From NCBI GenBank assembly GCA_002338515.1, contig DDIL01000055.1, forward strand, positions 1-11,066: a stretch of DNA of 11,066 nt, written 5' to 3'. A program made the translations under genes and the position numbers. The DNA comes from Glaciecola sp. UBA1851 (GTDB taxonomy: Bacteria; Pseudomonadota; Gammaproteobacteria; Enterobacterales; Alteromonadaceae). This document shows, piece after piece, positions 1 through 6,587 of this stretch. The first letter of the stretch is position 1; each line of letters starts with the position of its first letter. The notes beneath the pieces were generated by a model that did not search any database, had not been told where the DNA came from, and worked only from the letters and a program-made list of their open reading frames with translations.

Positions 1-485
1 GCTGTAATTTGTCCAGTGAAAAAACGTCCAAAGTTGTTACTAGCTTCTATTACTGCGCGATATCCCGCTATATTCGCCATAGAGCTTAGCGCATCCATTT
101 TTTGCGCTCGCGATATACGTGGCACCATTTCCATCGCAATGACACTTGTACCAGCTATTTTGGCTTTTTCCATCCCCTCTTCATTACCTGCTGGATTGAA
201 GAAAGAAATTAACGTTTTACTACTGGTTAAATACTCAAGCTCTTGACTAGAGGGTTGACGAACTTTTGTGATTACGTCGGCTTTTTCCCATAGCTCTTTT
301 GCTGTTGGAACAACCTCCACGCCTGCCTCCGCATATAGCGCGTCAGAAAATCCCGCTTTTACCCCTGCTCCCGACTCTATAGCACAGGTATATCCTAATT
401 TTTGTAGTTGAAACGCTGAGTCAGGGGTCATAGCAACTCTGGCTTCAGCTTCAAATGTCTCTTTTGGTGCTCCAATCAATGACAT
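1..485 (-). CDS. pntA: NAD(P) transhydrogenase subunit alpha, N-terminal part (cut by window edge)
   Basis: Proton-translocating transhydrogenase of the inner membrane: the alpha subunit binds NAD(H) and, with PntB, transfers hydride to NADP+ at the expense of the proton gradient, supplying NADPH. The first 161 residues are visible. The protein opens MSLIGAPKETFEAEARVAMT, the alanine dehydrogenase/PntA N-terminal signature (G-x-PKE, E-x-RVA-x-TP), followed near residue 30 by KLGY and an IESGAG segment. Further on are MVPRISRAQKMDALSSMANI and FGRFFTGQIT, which are typical of PntA rather than alanine dehydrogenase. The ATG at 485-483 is preceded by an AAAGG-type ribosome site about 8 nt upstream. 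The frame stays open to base 1, so the gene continues to the left; pntB would be expected beyond. A 530-bp gene-poor stretch separates it from the upstream tag-like gene, so it probably has its own promoter. Confidence 0.95.
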   Translation of the reverse strand, partial: MSLIGAPKETFEAEARVAMTPDSAFQLQKLGYTCAIESGAGVKAGFSDALYAEAGVEVVPTAKELWEKADVITKVRQPSSQELEYLTSSKTLISFFNPAGNEEGMEKAKIAGTSVIAMEMVPRISRAQKMDALSSMANIAGYRAVIEASNNFGRFFTGQIT

Positions 486-625
486 AGCTTTTACCTTTAT
501 TTTAAAACGAATTCTGATTCGCAAAAGCTTTTTTAATCGCTAAAAATAGCCTTTCCTACTATGCCTATAACATTAAAAGAAAAATGAAAAATTAACTAAT
601 GCACTATGGTCTTAAAAATCCATAA

Positions 626-654
626 ATCATGGCTTTATTTTGATTTTTTGACAA
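626..654 (-). promoter_or_regulatory. Candidate sigma70 promoter for pntA
   Basis: On the minus strand, TTGTCA (654-649; 5 of 6 to consensus) is followed after 17 bp by CATGAT (631-626; 4 of 6). This lies about 140 nt upstream of the pntA start and directly downstream of the hairpin at 659-687. It is the best-spaced pair I found here, but the region is AT-rich and other hexamers are possible. Confidence 0.27.
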
Positions 655-658
655 ATTA

Positions 659-687
659 ACGTTGAACATAGCCTAATGTTTCAACGT
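659..687. terminator. Strong hairpin: possible terminator of the tag operon or operator for pntA
   Basis: ACGTTGAACAT (659-669) is complementary to ATGTTTCAACGT (676-687) with a single-base bulge and a 6-nt loop (AGCCTA), giving an 11-bp stem. Read on the minus strand it is followed by TTAATTTGTC, a weak T-rich tail. It could therefore end transcription coming from the prlC/tag side. It also sits just upstream of the candidate pntA promoter, so an operator role is equally open. The dyad is seen directly; its role is inference. Confidence 0.4.
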
Positions 688-728
688 CCTTGTTAAAAAG
701 AAGTTATTTTTCTGCATAGTCTAAATTC

Positions 729-884
729 TCACAATATGTCACTGAGCTGCACCGGAATATAGCTATCTATAACATACATAGATAAAATCTGACTCATATC
801 TTGCTGCGAACACCCGCTTTGTTCGCGCAGATCATTTAAAGTACCTTAAATGGTTTTTAAGGTTCCTGTAGAGCTTGACGAGCA
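729..884 (-). pseudogene. Degraded copy of the 3' end of the adjacent Tag-like glycosylase gene
   Basis: Translated on the minus strand, this stretch gives SSSSTGTLKTI, a stop, then GTLNDLREQSGCSQQDMSQI and LSMYVIDSYIPV. It aligns without gaps to the last ~44 residues of the intact Tag-like protein at 1016-1708 (from about SGSSRSKRSLTAI to DNYIPA). By eye about 23 of 44 residues are identical, including the block MSQILSM. An in-frame TAA (848-846) replaces a Gln codon, and no counterpart of the N-terminal ~185 residues was recognised. The frame runs eight codons past the homologous end to a TGA at 731-729. It is best read as the relic of a diverged tandem paralogue, or of a partial duplication. 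The hairpin ACCTTAAA/TTTAAGGT (843-863), which includes the stop, occurs only in the relic. Confidence 0.72.
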
Positions 885-1015
885 GGTGAAAACTTTAACA
901 ATCTCGAATTATGAATATTCAGTTTGAAGCATTGTGAGAGAGCGTCCTAATGCAATATATGATAATGCAACTTGCGAGCTTCTTGAAAAGTGGAAGGGAA
1001 TTAAAAATATTGCAC
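885..1015. other. Orphan intergenic segment between the Tag-like relic and the intact gene
   Basis: This stretch has no clear homology to the intact tag-like gene. On the plus strand one frame reads coherently from about 928 to the edge of the tag-like gene, giving SIVRERPNAIYDNATCELLE and then KWKGIKNIALKLE. It has no start codon and is preceded in frame by a TGA at 925-927. A direct repeat TAATGCAA occurs at 948-955 and 963-970. I do not recognise the product. It may be a fragment of a lost gene or chance. No convincing terminator for the tag-like gene was seen in it. Confidence 0.3.
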
Positions 1016-1708
1016 TCAAGCTGGAATATAATTATCTCCAACACTCATCGACAAAATCTGACTCATTTCTTGCAGTGATCGTCCACTTTGTTTATGCCAT
1101 TCATTAAACGTGTTTTGAATGGCGGTTAAACTACGTTTTGAACGTGACGACCCACTAATAATATTTCGAGCCAAAAAGTAGCCTTCTACATCTTGGCTAA
1201 TTAAAAACGTATCTTTTCCCAAATATCGCAAGGCATATGGCCCAGTATTGCCACCAAGCCTACTGCCTTGTTTCTTTAAGTAATCCCATAAACCAATAAT
1301 ATCTTCTTCAGGCCAATTGGCGACAAATTTAGCAAAACTACCATGCGACTCTTGGATAGTTTGTATCATCAGGGCGTTATCTCGAATGGTGCGTACTTTA
1401 TTCAAGTTACGAATAATATCCGGGTTTGTTGCCTTTTTTTCCAACATATCGTCAGGTATCAACAACATTTTCTCAATATTGAATTCAAAGAATTCTTTTT
1501 CAAAATTTGGCCATTTTTGCCTAACCACTCGCCATACAAAGCCTGACTGAAACACTTTCTTAGTAAATTCAGCTAAAAATCGATCGTCACCGATAGTCTC
1601 TACTTCCTTTGTAGTTAAGGGCTTGCCCACCATGCTTTCTAGCTTTTCTTGACTGCCTTTACGTTTGGCCGCGCGAGCATAAATTGTGGCAAATTTTTCA
1701 GCCGACAT
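1016..1708 (-). CDS. Divergent DNA-3-methyladenine glycosylase I-like protein (Tag/HhH superfamily)
   Basis: A 230-residue protein resembling the Tag family (COG2818), which removes 3-methyladenine from alkylated DNA in base-excision repair. Matches by eye are FQSGFVW (residues 53-59) against Tag QAGLSW, PDIIRNLNKVRTIRDNA (96-112) against Tag GIIRHRGKIQAIIGNA, and a Gly-rich region 152-178 ending FLISQDVEGYF. It is atypical. There is no cysteine at all, so the Tag zinc site (two Cys, two His) is absent, and in my alignment the Tag residue Glu38 falls on Lys51. Asp173 could instead act like the catalytic Asp of HhH-GPD glycosylases; this is inference. The ATG lies 2 nt after the prlC stop, with its AAGG ribosome site inside the last prlC codons, so the two genes are co-transcribed and probably translationally coupled. 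Glycosylase activity should not be assumed. Confidence 0.8.
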   Translation of the reverse strand: MSAEKFATIYARAAKRKGSQEKLESMVGKPLTTKEVETIGDDRFLAEFTKKVFQSGFVWRVVRQKWPNFEKEFFEFNIEKMLLIPDDMLEKKATNPDIIRNLNKVRTIRDNALMIQTIQESHGSFAKFVANWPEEDIIGLWDYLKKQGSRLGGNTGPYALRYLGKDTFLISQDVEGYFLARNIISGSSRSKRSLTAIQNTFNEWHKQSGRSLQEMSQILSMSVGDNYIPA

Positions 1709-1710
1709 AA

Positions 1711-3780
1711 TTAACCTTGAATACCTGAATGACGAAGTAGCGCATCTGTTTGTGGCTCGCGACCTACAAAGGCTTTGAATAATTCCATTGGTTCTTTCGA
1801 GCCACCCATTTCAAGAACATTATTTAAAAATGATTGGCCAGTTTGAGCATTAAAAATACCCTCTTCTTCAAATTTCGCGAATGCGTCTGCCGATAATACT
1901 TCCGCCCATTTATAGCTATAGTAACCTGCTGCATAACCACCCGCAAAAATATGACCAAAGCTATTTTGGAATTTATTAAATTTAGGCGGGACGGTAACTG
2001 AGACTTGTTCTCGAACACTATCCAATACCTCTTGCACGCTTTGCGCGCCTGAGGTTTGAGAATGAAGTTTAAAATCAAATAGGCTAAATTCTAATTGCCT
2101 TACCATTTGCATTGCAGCTTGAAAGTTCTTAGCTGCAAGCATTTTATCGAGTAAGTCTTTAGGCAATGGCTTAGATGTTTCATAATGACCAGAAATAAAG
2201 GCTAATGCTTCGCTTTGCCAACACCAATTTTCCAAGAACTGGCTGGGCAACTCAACTGCATCCCAGGCCACGCCATTAATACCCGACACACCGCCTACAT
2301 CTATTTTAGTGAGCATATGATGAATACCATGACCAAATTCGTGGAACAAGGTAACCACTTCATCGTGCGTAAATAACGCAGGTTTGTCGCCCACTGGTCC
2401 AGAAAAGTTACACGTTAAGTACGCCACTGGTGTTTGTAAGTCACCTGACAATTTAGTTCTGCGCACTCTGCACTCATCCATCCACGCACCACCTCTTTTC
2501 TTGGCTCGTGCATATAAGTCTAAGTAGAATGCCCCTCTTAACTCGCCTTGTGAATCATGAATTTCAAAATAACGAACATCTTTGTGCCAAGTATCAACAT
2601 TCAATACTTCAACCACTTGTAAACCAAATAATCTCGAAACAACTTCAAATAGACCAGTTAGAACTCTATGCTCTGGGAAATAAGGCTTGAGCTCTTCGTC
2701 AGATATTGAATATTTATTTTGTTTTAACTTTTCAGCATAGTAAGCATAATCCCAAGCTTTTAGCTCACTCATGCCAAATTCGGCACTTGCATACGATTCA
2801 ATTTCTTGCTTTTCGCTTTCGGCTTGAGGCTTAGAACGACGTGCTAAATCATTGAGAAAATCCATTACTTGCTCAGGATTTTCAGCCATTTTGGTAGACA
2901 AGGAGTAATCTGCATAGGAAGAAAAACCAAGTAGCTCTGCAACTTGTTGGCGTAGTTTCAGTGTTTCATCAATAATTGCCGTATTGTCAAATTGGCCAGG
3001 TTCTTTACCTAAACTTTCGCCGTCTTGGTCTGATGCGCGCGTAGAGTATGCTTTGTACATTTCTTCACGTAATTCGCGATTATCCGCATACATCATAATG
3101 GGTAAATAACTGGGTATATCTAAAGTAAATAGATATCCTTGCAAGTCTTTTAAATGAGCAGCTTGTTTAGCCGCATCTAATGCACTTTGAGGCAAGCCTG
3201 CGAGCTGAGCTTCATCATCTATATGCTTGCTGAAAGCCAAGGTCGCGTCCATTACATTATTCGAAAATTTAGACGAGAGATCGGATAACCTAGCTTTTAT
3301 TTTTGCATATTCTAGTTTTTTATCATCTGGCAGAGACACGCCTGACAGTTCAAAATCGCGAACCGCATTTGTAATGACTTTTTGCTGGGCTGCTGACAAA
3401 TCTTTGAATTCATCAGATTTAGATAAGGCCGTATACAAGTCACATAGTCCTTGATGCTGGCCTACAAAAGTTGAGTATTCTGATAGTAAAGGCAAGCAAG
3501 CATCGTGAGCTTCTCGCAATTCGTCGCTACTCACAACTGAATTCATATGACTGATAGGAGAAAATAATTTTGAGAGCTCATCATCAGCATCTTCAAGTTT
3601 ACCCACCACATTTAAATAGCTGACATCATTTGATTCGACCACATCACTAATCACCGCCTTACAATTATCAATCGCTTGTCCTAATTCATCGACTATACTG
3701 CTTGGGTCTATTGCTGAAAATACTGGATTACTGGTGAAATCGCTCAAAGCGTGATCGGCTGATATCTGCTTAATTGTCAT
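1711..3780 (-). CDS. prlC: Oligopeptidase A (M3 family zinc metallopeptidase)
   Basis: A cytoplasmic thimet-type oligopeptidase that degrades cleaved signal peptides and other short peptides. At 689 residues it is close to E. coli OpdA/PrlC (680). The zinc motif HEFGH lies at residues 480-484 (His480, Glu481, His484), within FHEFGHGIHHML. The third ligand is probably Glu510 in WDAVELPSQFLENW, a segment highly conserved in this family. The C-terminal FAGGYAAGYYSYKWAEVLSA motif, which lines the M3 active site, is also present. No signal peptide is seen. The ATG at 3780-3778 has a weak GAGAG ribosome site about 10 nt upstream. It is the first gene of an operon with the downstream Tag-like gene and is divergent from gor. 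E. coli also has prlC close to gor, which supports the assignment. Confidence 0.96.
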   Translation of the reverse strand: MTIKQISADHALSDFTSNPVFSAIDPSSIVDELGQAIDNCKAVISDVVESNDVSYLNVVGKLEDADDELSKLFSPISHMNSVVSSDELREAHDACLPLLSEYSTFVGQHQGLCDLYTALSKSDEFKDLSAAQQKVITNAVRDFELSGVSLPDDKKLEYAKIKARLSDLSSKFSNNVMDATLAFSKHIDDEAQLAGLPQSALDAAKQAAHLKDLQGYLFTLDIPSYLPIMMYADNRELREEMYKAYSTRASDQDGESLGKEPGQFDNTAIIDETLKLRQQVAELLGFSSYADYSLSTKMAENPEQVMDFLNDLARRSKPQAESEKQEIESYASAEFGMSELKAWDYAYYAEKLKQNKYSISDEELKPYFPEHRVLTGLFEVVSRLFGLQVVEVLNVDTWHKDVRYFEIHDSQGELRGAFYLDLYARAKKRGGAWMDECRVRRTKLSGDLQTPVAYLTCNFSGPVGDKPALFTHDEVVTLFHEFGHGIHHMLTKIDVGGVSGINGVAWDAVELPSQFLENWCWQSEALAFISGHYETSKPLPKDLLDKMLAAKNFQAAMQMVRQLEFSLFDFKLHSQTSGAQSVQEVLDSVREQVSVTVPPKFNKFQNSFGHIFAGGYAAGYYSYKWAEVLSADAFAKFEEEGIFNAQTGQSFLNNVLEMGGSKEPMELFKAFVGREPQTDALLRHSGIQG

Positions 3781-3988
3781 TTAATAGTTGCTCTCTTAAA
3801 CTGTGATAGATTAAATGTGTGGGATTGTCTGTAAAAAACAAGTTTTGTACGAGAATAAATACGTTTAGATTGCTAGTTGTGTTCTACTTACCAAAAAAAG
3901 CGTACTAAAGTTGCAACAAAAACTTGAATACTCAGGTCTAGTCAGCATAGTAATAGAACTTTATGAAATAAAAACAAATTGGAAAATT
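3781..3988. promoter_or_regulatory. Divergent prlC/gor intergenic region
   Basis: These 208 bp must carry the promoters of both prlC (minus) and gor (plus). For prlC, the minus strand has TTTACA followed 16 bp later by TAATCT, about 40 nt upstream of the start; this is a weak match. For gor I see only poor hexamers, such as TTGAAT near 3924. No clear OxyR-type or other operator palindrome was recognised. An in-frame ATG at 3911 would give gor a 26-residue extension, but it is probably untranslated leader. Confidence 0.35.
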
Positions 3989-5344
3989 ATGACAGATACA
4001 AATACGCATTTTGATTATATATGTATTGGCGGCGGTAGCGGCGGCATTGCTTCAGCAAATAGAGCATCTCGCTATGGAAAAAAGGCGGCAATTATTGAGG
4101 CAAAAGACATAGGTGGCACATGCGTAAATGTTGGATGCGTCCCGAAAAAAGCCATGTGGTATGGTGCGCAAGTGGCTGAAGCCATTCATAAATATGCCCC
4201 CGATTATGGTTTCGATGTAACAGTGAATAGTTTCAGTTGGGAAAAGCTAGTAGAGAGTCGTCAAACTTATATTGATCGCATTCATCAGTCATATGACAGA
4301 GTACTAGGTAATAATGGTGTGGCGCTAATAAATGGTTTTGCTACTTTCATTGATAACAACACAATTGACGTTAATGGCGTCATCTATACAGCCGATCACA
4401 TTACCATTGCCACTGGCGGTAGACCAATAAAACCACCTGTTCCTGGTGCTGAACTAGGTATTGATTCAGACGGTTTCTTTGCCTTAACTAAACAACCAAA
4501 ACGAGTAGTAGTGGTTGGCGCGGGTTACATTGCGGTTGAACTTGCTGGCGTTCTTCATTCTCTTGGAACAGAAACGCATTTATTAGTAAGACGTGAAAAG
4601 CCCTTAAGAAGTTTTGATAATATGCTGTCTGATACGCTAACGGAAATAATGCAAGAAGAAGGTGTGAATTTACATCCGCATACTGAAGTAACAAAAATTG
4701 AAAAGCAAGGCGATGGCAGTTTGCTAGTTCACTTAAATGGCGACCGACATTTAGAAGTGGATAGCCTTATTTGGGCAATAGGAAGAGAGCCTGCTAATGA
4801 CAAAATTAATATTGAAAATACAGATGTTGAGTTAGATAGACGTGGTTTTATCAAAGTAGATAAATATCAAAATACAACAGCGAAAAATATATATGCGGTT
4901 GGCGACAACATTGGCAAGGTAGATTTAACGCCAGTTGCGGTAAAAGCAGGCAGATTATTATCGGAGCGTTTGTTTAATGGCAAAGATGATGCGCACATGG
5001 ATTATGACATGATCCCAACTGTTGTTTTCAGCCACCCTACTATTGGCACAATGGGGTTAACTGAAGAGCAAGCTAAAGAGCAATATGGTGAAGACATAAC
5101 GGTTTACAATTCTAGCTTTGCAGCAATGTACACTGCGGTTACGTCTCATCGTCAAGCTACCAAAATGAAGCTGATTTGCGCCGGCCCTGATGAAAAAGTC
5201 GTTGGTTTACACGGTATTGGTTATGCTATGGATGAAATACTACAAGGCTTCGGTGTTGCCATTAAAATGGGGGCAACCAAGGCAGATTTTGATGCCTGTG
5301 TGGCCATTCATCCCACATCAGCTGAAGAGTTTGTCACTCTTTAG
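3989..5344 (+). CDS. gor: Glutathione-disulfide reductase (NADPH)
   Basis: A cytoplasmic FAD enzyme reducing glutathione disulfide with NADPH, central to thiol redox balance. Starting at ATG 3989 the protein has 451 residues (E. coli Gor 450). It shows the FAD dinucleotide motif IGGGSGG (13-19) and the redox disulfide GGTCVNVGCVPKK with Cys45 and Cys50. The second Rossmann motif VVGAGYIAVELAGV is followed by LLVRREKPLR, whose arginines mark NADPH rather than NADH use. A second FAD motif NIYAVGD is present, and the C-terminal HPTSAEEFVTL supplies His441 and Glu446. The start at 3989 is chosen because the sequence MTDTNTHFDYICIGGG fits the family. The longer frame from 3911 adds 26 residues without family similarity. 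The ribosome site (TTGGA about 6 nt upstream) is weak. The gene is divergent from prlC and is followed by palindromic repeats. Confidence 0.96.
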   Translation: MTDTNTHFDYICIGGGSGGIASANRASRYGKKAAIIEAKDIGGTCVNVGCVPKKAMWYGAQVAEAIHKYAPDYGFDVTVNSFSWEKLVESRQTYIDRIHQSYDRVLGNNGVALINGFATFIDNNTIDVNGVIYTADHITIATGGRPIKPPVPGAELGIDSDGFFALTKQPKRVVVVGAGYIAVELAGVLHSLGTETHLLVRREKPLRSFDNMLSDTLTEIMQEEGVNLHPHTEVTKIEKQGDGSLLVHLNGDRHLEVDSLIWAIGREPANDKINIENTDVELDRRGFIKVDKYQNTTAKNIYAVGDNIGKVDLTPVAVKAGRLLSERLFNGKDDAHMDYDMIPTVVFSHPTIGTMGLTEEQAKEQYGEDITVYNSSFAAMYTAVTSHRQATKMKLICAGPDEKVVGLHGIGYAMDEILQGFGVAIKMGATKADFDACVAIHPTSAEEFVTL

Positions 5345-5383
5345 GCTGGGTTAAATTGGGTTGATTGGTTTCTTAACACTCTC

Positions 5384-5488
5384 GTCATACATCGCGCAGG
5401 CGAGTATCTCCCAAAAAGCGTAGTGAAGTTGATTAACACCCTGGCTTTCAATGTCGATTTGGGAGATTACCGCGTTCGCGATAATGAC
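5384..5488. repeat. REP/MITE-like palindromic element with nested hairpin ends
   Basis: Two inverted ends bound a 46-bp core. The left end, 5384-5413, begins GTCATACATCGCGCAGGCGA and ends ATCTCCCA. The right end, 5460-5488, read on the minus strand, begins GTCATTATCGCGAACGCGGT and also ends ATCTCCCA. The two match over about 30 bases with a 1-nt indel. Each end is itself a hairpin: ATACTCGC/GCGATGTAT around CTGC (one bulge), and ATTATCGCG/CGCGGTAAT around AA (one G-U). The minus strand reads open through the element, a frame of the type I recall being annotated as small hypothetical proteins in marine gammaproteobacteria. It lies between the converging 3' ends of gor and the lytic transglycosylase and may act as a terminator or mRNA-end stabiliser. 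There is no transposase. Confidence 0.72.
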
Positions 5489-5574
5489 TAGTCTGGGTTT
5501 ATCGCTTAAGCGAATAACAGTCTGCGTTCGCGGTAACAACTAAATTGGGTTGTTCTCTTAAACGAACAACATTC
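5471..5574. repeat. 52-bp tandem repeat, two diverged copies
   Basis: Copy A (5471-5522) and copy B (5523-5574) align without gaps at 39 of 52 positions by my count (75%). Both start with GCGTTCGCG, carry TGGGTT in the middle and end in a palindrome. Copy A has GTTTATCGCTTAAGCGAATAAC with a perfect TCGCTTAAGCGA core. Copy B has GTTGTTC/GAACAAC (5549-5555 and 5564-5570) around 8 nt. Copy A overlaps the right end of the REP-like element. TAAATTGGGTTG occurs at 5541-5552 in copy B and again at 5352-5363. Confidence 0.65.
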
Positions 5575-5589
5575 CGCCTTAGCATTGAT

Positions 5590-6192
5590 TTAAAATTGAC
5601 TGTGATAACGCTGGTACAGAATAGTAACTCGACGCAAATATTCTTGCGTTTCGTTAAAAGGTGGGACGCCATTGTGACGTTTTACTGCATTTTCTCCAGC
5701 GTTATAGGCGGCAATTACATGCTCTTTATTCTGATTGAATTCTTTCATTAACCAAGCTAAATATTCAACGCCAGCATTAATGTTTTGCTGAGGATCATGC
5801 GGGTCGGTAACACCAAATCGCGCCTGGGTAGCAGGCATGAGTTGCATCAATCCCTGCGCGCCCGCACTGGAGAGGGCGTTTGGTTCGAACCAAGACTCAG
5901 CATGCATAATTGCTCTAACGAGGGCTTTATCAACATTAAATGTTTTAGCTGCAGCATTTACTTCTGCAGCATACAAATGTTGCTTCAGTGGTATCATTTT
6001 CCAATTTACGCCAGTACGACAAGTACCAAAACAACCATGGTTCTTTACCTGATATTTAGCTGAGTCAGGCTTTCGGTCAGTAAACACAGTTACGCCATTT
6101 TCGTCTGTATAAGTATATACTTGGGCAGACGTAATGTTACTGCTTAGTAGCAGGCACAAATTAAAACAAGTTAGGCCAAGTATTGTTCGCAC
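5590..6192 (-). CDS. Secreted lytic transglycosylase with N-terminal DUF4124
   Basis: A periplasmic murein-cleaving enzyme of the Slt/MltC-like transglycosylase fold, 200 residues. Residues 1-23 are a Sec signal peptide (hydrophobic core CFNLCLLLSS, likely cut after TSA). Residues 24-45 (VYTYTDENGVTVFTDRKP) are a DUF4124 motif, and CFGTC (54-58) may form a disulfide. The catalytic domain starts near 74. The general acid is Glu99 in RAIMHAESWFEPNA, followed by GAQGLMQLMPAT, AYNAGENAVKRHNGVPPF and ETQEYLRRV, all diagnostic of the family. The start is GTG at 6192-6190, with AAAGGGA about 6 nt upstream. An ATG 4 nt further upstream is out of frame and would not give this protein. It stands alone, convergent with gor. 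DUF4124 with a minimal SLT domain recurs in gammaproteobacteria; the exact substrate preference is unknown. Confidence 0.9.
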   Translation of the reverse strand: MRTILGLTCFNLCLLLSSNITSAQVYTYTDENGVTVFTDRKPDSAKYQVKNHGCFGTCRTGVNWKMIPLKQHLYAAEVNAAAKTFNVDKALVRAIMHAESWFEPNALSSAGAQGLMQLMPATQARFGVTDPHDPQQNINAGVEYLAWLMKEFNQNKEHVIAAYNAGENAVKRHNGVPPFNETQEYLRRVTILYQRYHSQF

Positions 6193-6587
6193 GCATTTCC
6201 CTTTGAGTATTCAATTTAAATAGCTTTGGCTACTCATATGAAAATAGTTAAGTGATTAGATAATACTTATATCGATGTTTTACGCTGGTTACTTTAGTGA
6301 TTACATACACTATTATTTTAATTTAACTGTTTTTGGTTGTGCGAATAGACAGATTAATAGTTAATAAAAGTTAAAAGCGTAGATTTATTCGTTACTTCCA
6401 AACGAATCTAGATAATCCCTACTTAAAACTAGAGAATTCATCGTTTATCACTCCCTTCTTTTGTTTTACTTTAATAGCACATTAAGATATCTTTTATAGC
6501 TCAATACTGCATTGTTATAAAAACAGTAAACAAGGAAAAAGTCATCATACATATCTGGTCTATGACTTATTACTAAAAGGAATCCGA
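6193..6587. promoter_or_regulatory. Intergenic region between divergent lytic transglycosylase and DUF898 genes
   Basis: 395 AT-rich bp with no credible gene. It should hold the promoter of the transglycosylase (minus strand; none stands out) and of the DUF898 gene (see separate entry). Dyads seen are TTCGTT/AACGAA (6388-6393 and 6401-6406, loop ACTTCCA, extended by AGA/TCT across a bulge), the 10-bp palindrome AAGATATCTT (6484-6493), and AAGTCAT/ATGACTT (6539-6545 and 6562-6568). None has a T-tract, so they look like operators or leader structures rather than terminators. Confidence 0.4.
6493..6521 (+). promoter_or_regulatory. Candidate sigma70 promoter of the DUF898/M48 operon
   Basis: TTTATA (6493-6498, 4 of 6) and TATAAA (6516-6521, 5 of 6) are separated by exactly 17 bp, placing transcription start near 6528, about 60 nt before the ATG. 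A 10-bp palindrome (6484-6493) abuts the -35 box, and the AAGTCAT/ATGACTT inverted repeat falls in the predicted leader. This makes regulation plausible but unproven. Confidence 0.4.

Noticed and set aside
16..246. Plus-strand open frame at the left edge
   Set aside because: It is antisense to pntA, whose minus-strand translation matches the family along its whole visible length.
648..676. Plus-strand TTGACA at 648-653 as a promoter
   Set aside because: The only T-A-A-T-like hexamers downstream are at poor spacing (18-20 bp, weak match) and no plus-strand gene follows for more than 3 kb.
850..927. Short plus-strand frame beginning MVFKVPVELDEQVK
   Set aside because: Its first half is antisense to the Tag-like relic, it is only 25 codons long and it has no clear ribosome site; most likely chance.
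3911..3988. Upstream ATG giving gor a 26-residue N-terminal extension
   Set aside because: The extension has no family similarity; the ATG at 3989 gives the usual length and places the FAD motif at the normal distance from the N-terminus.
5351..5539. Open minus-strand frame of 62 codons between gor and the lytic transglycosylase
   Set aside because: It lies entirely within the palindromic repeat cluster; its apparent protein is simply the translated repeat, with no ribosome site or domain.
5590..6192. Possible toxin or effector role for the small secreted transglycosylase
   Set aside because: No immunity gene, secretion marker or mobile context is nearby; the signal peptide and DUF4124 fit a housekeeping murein enzyme.
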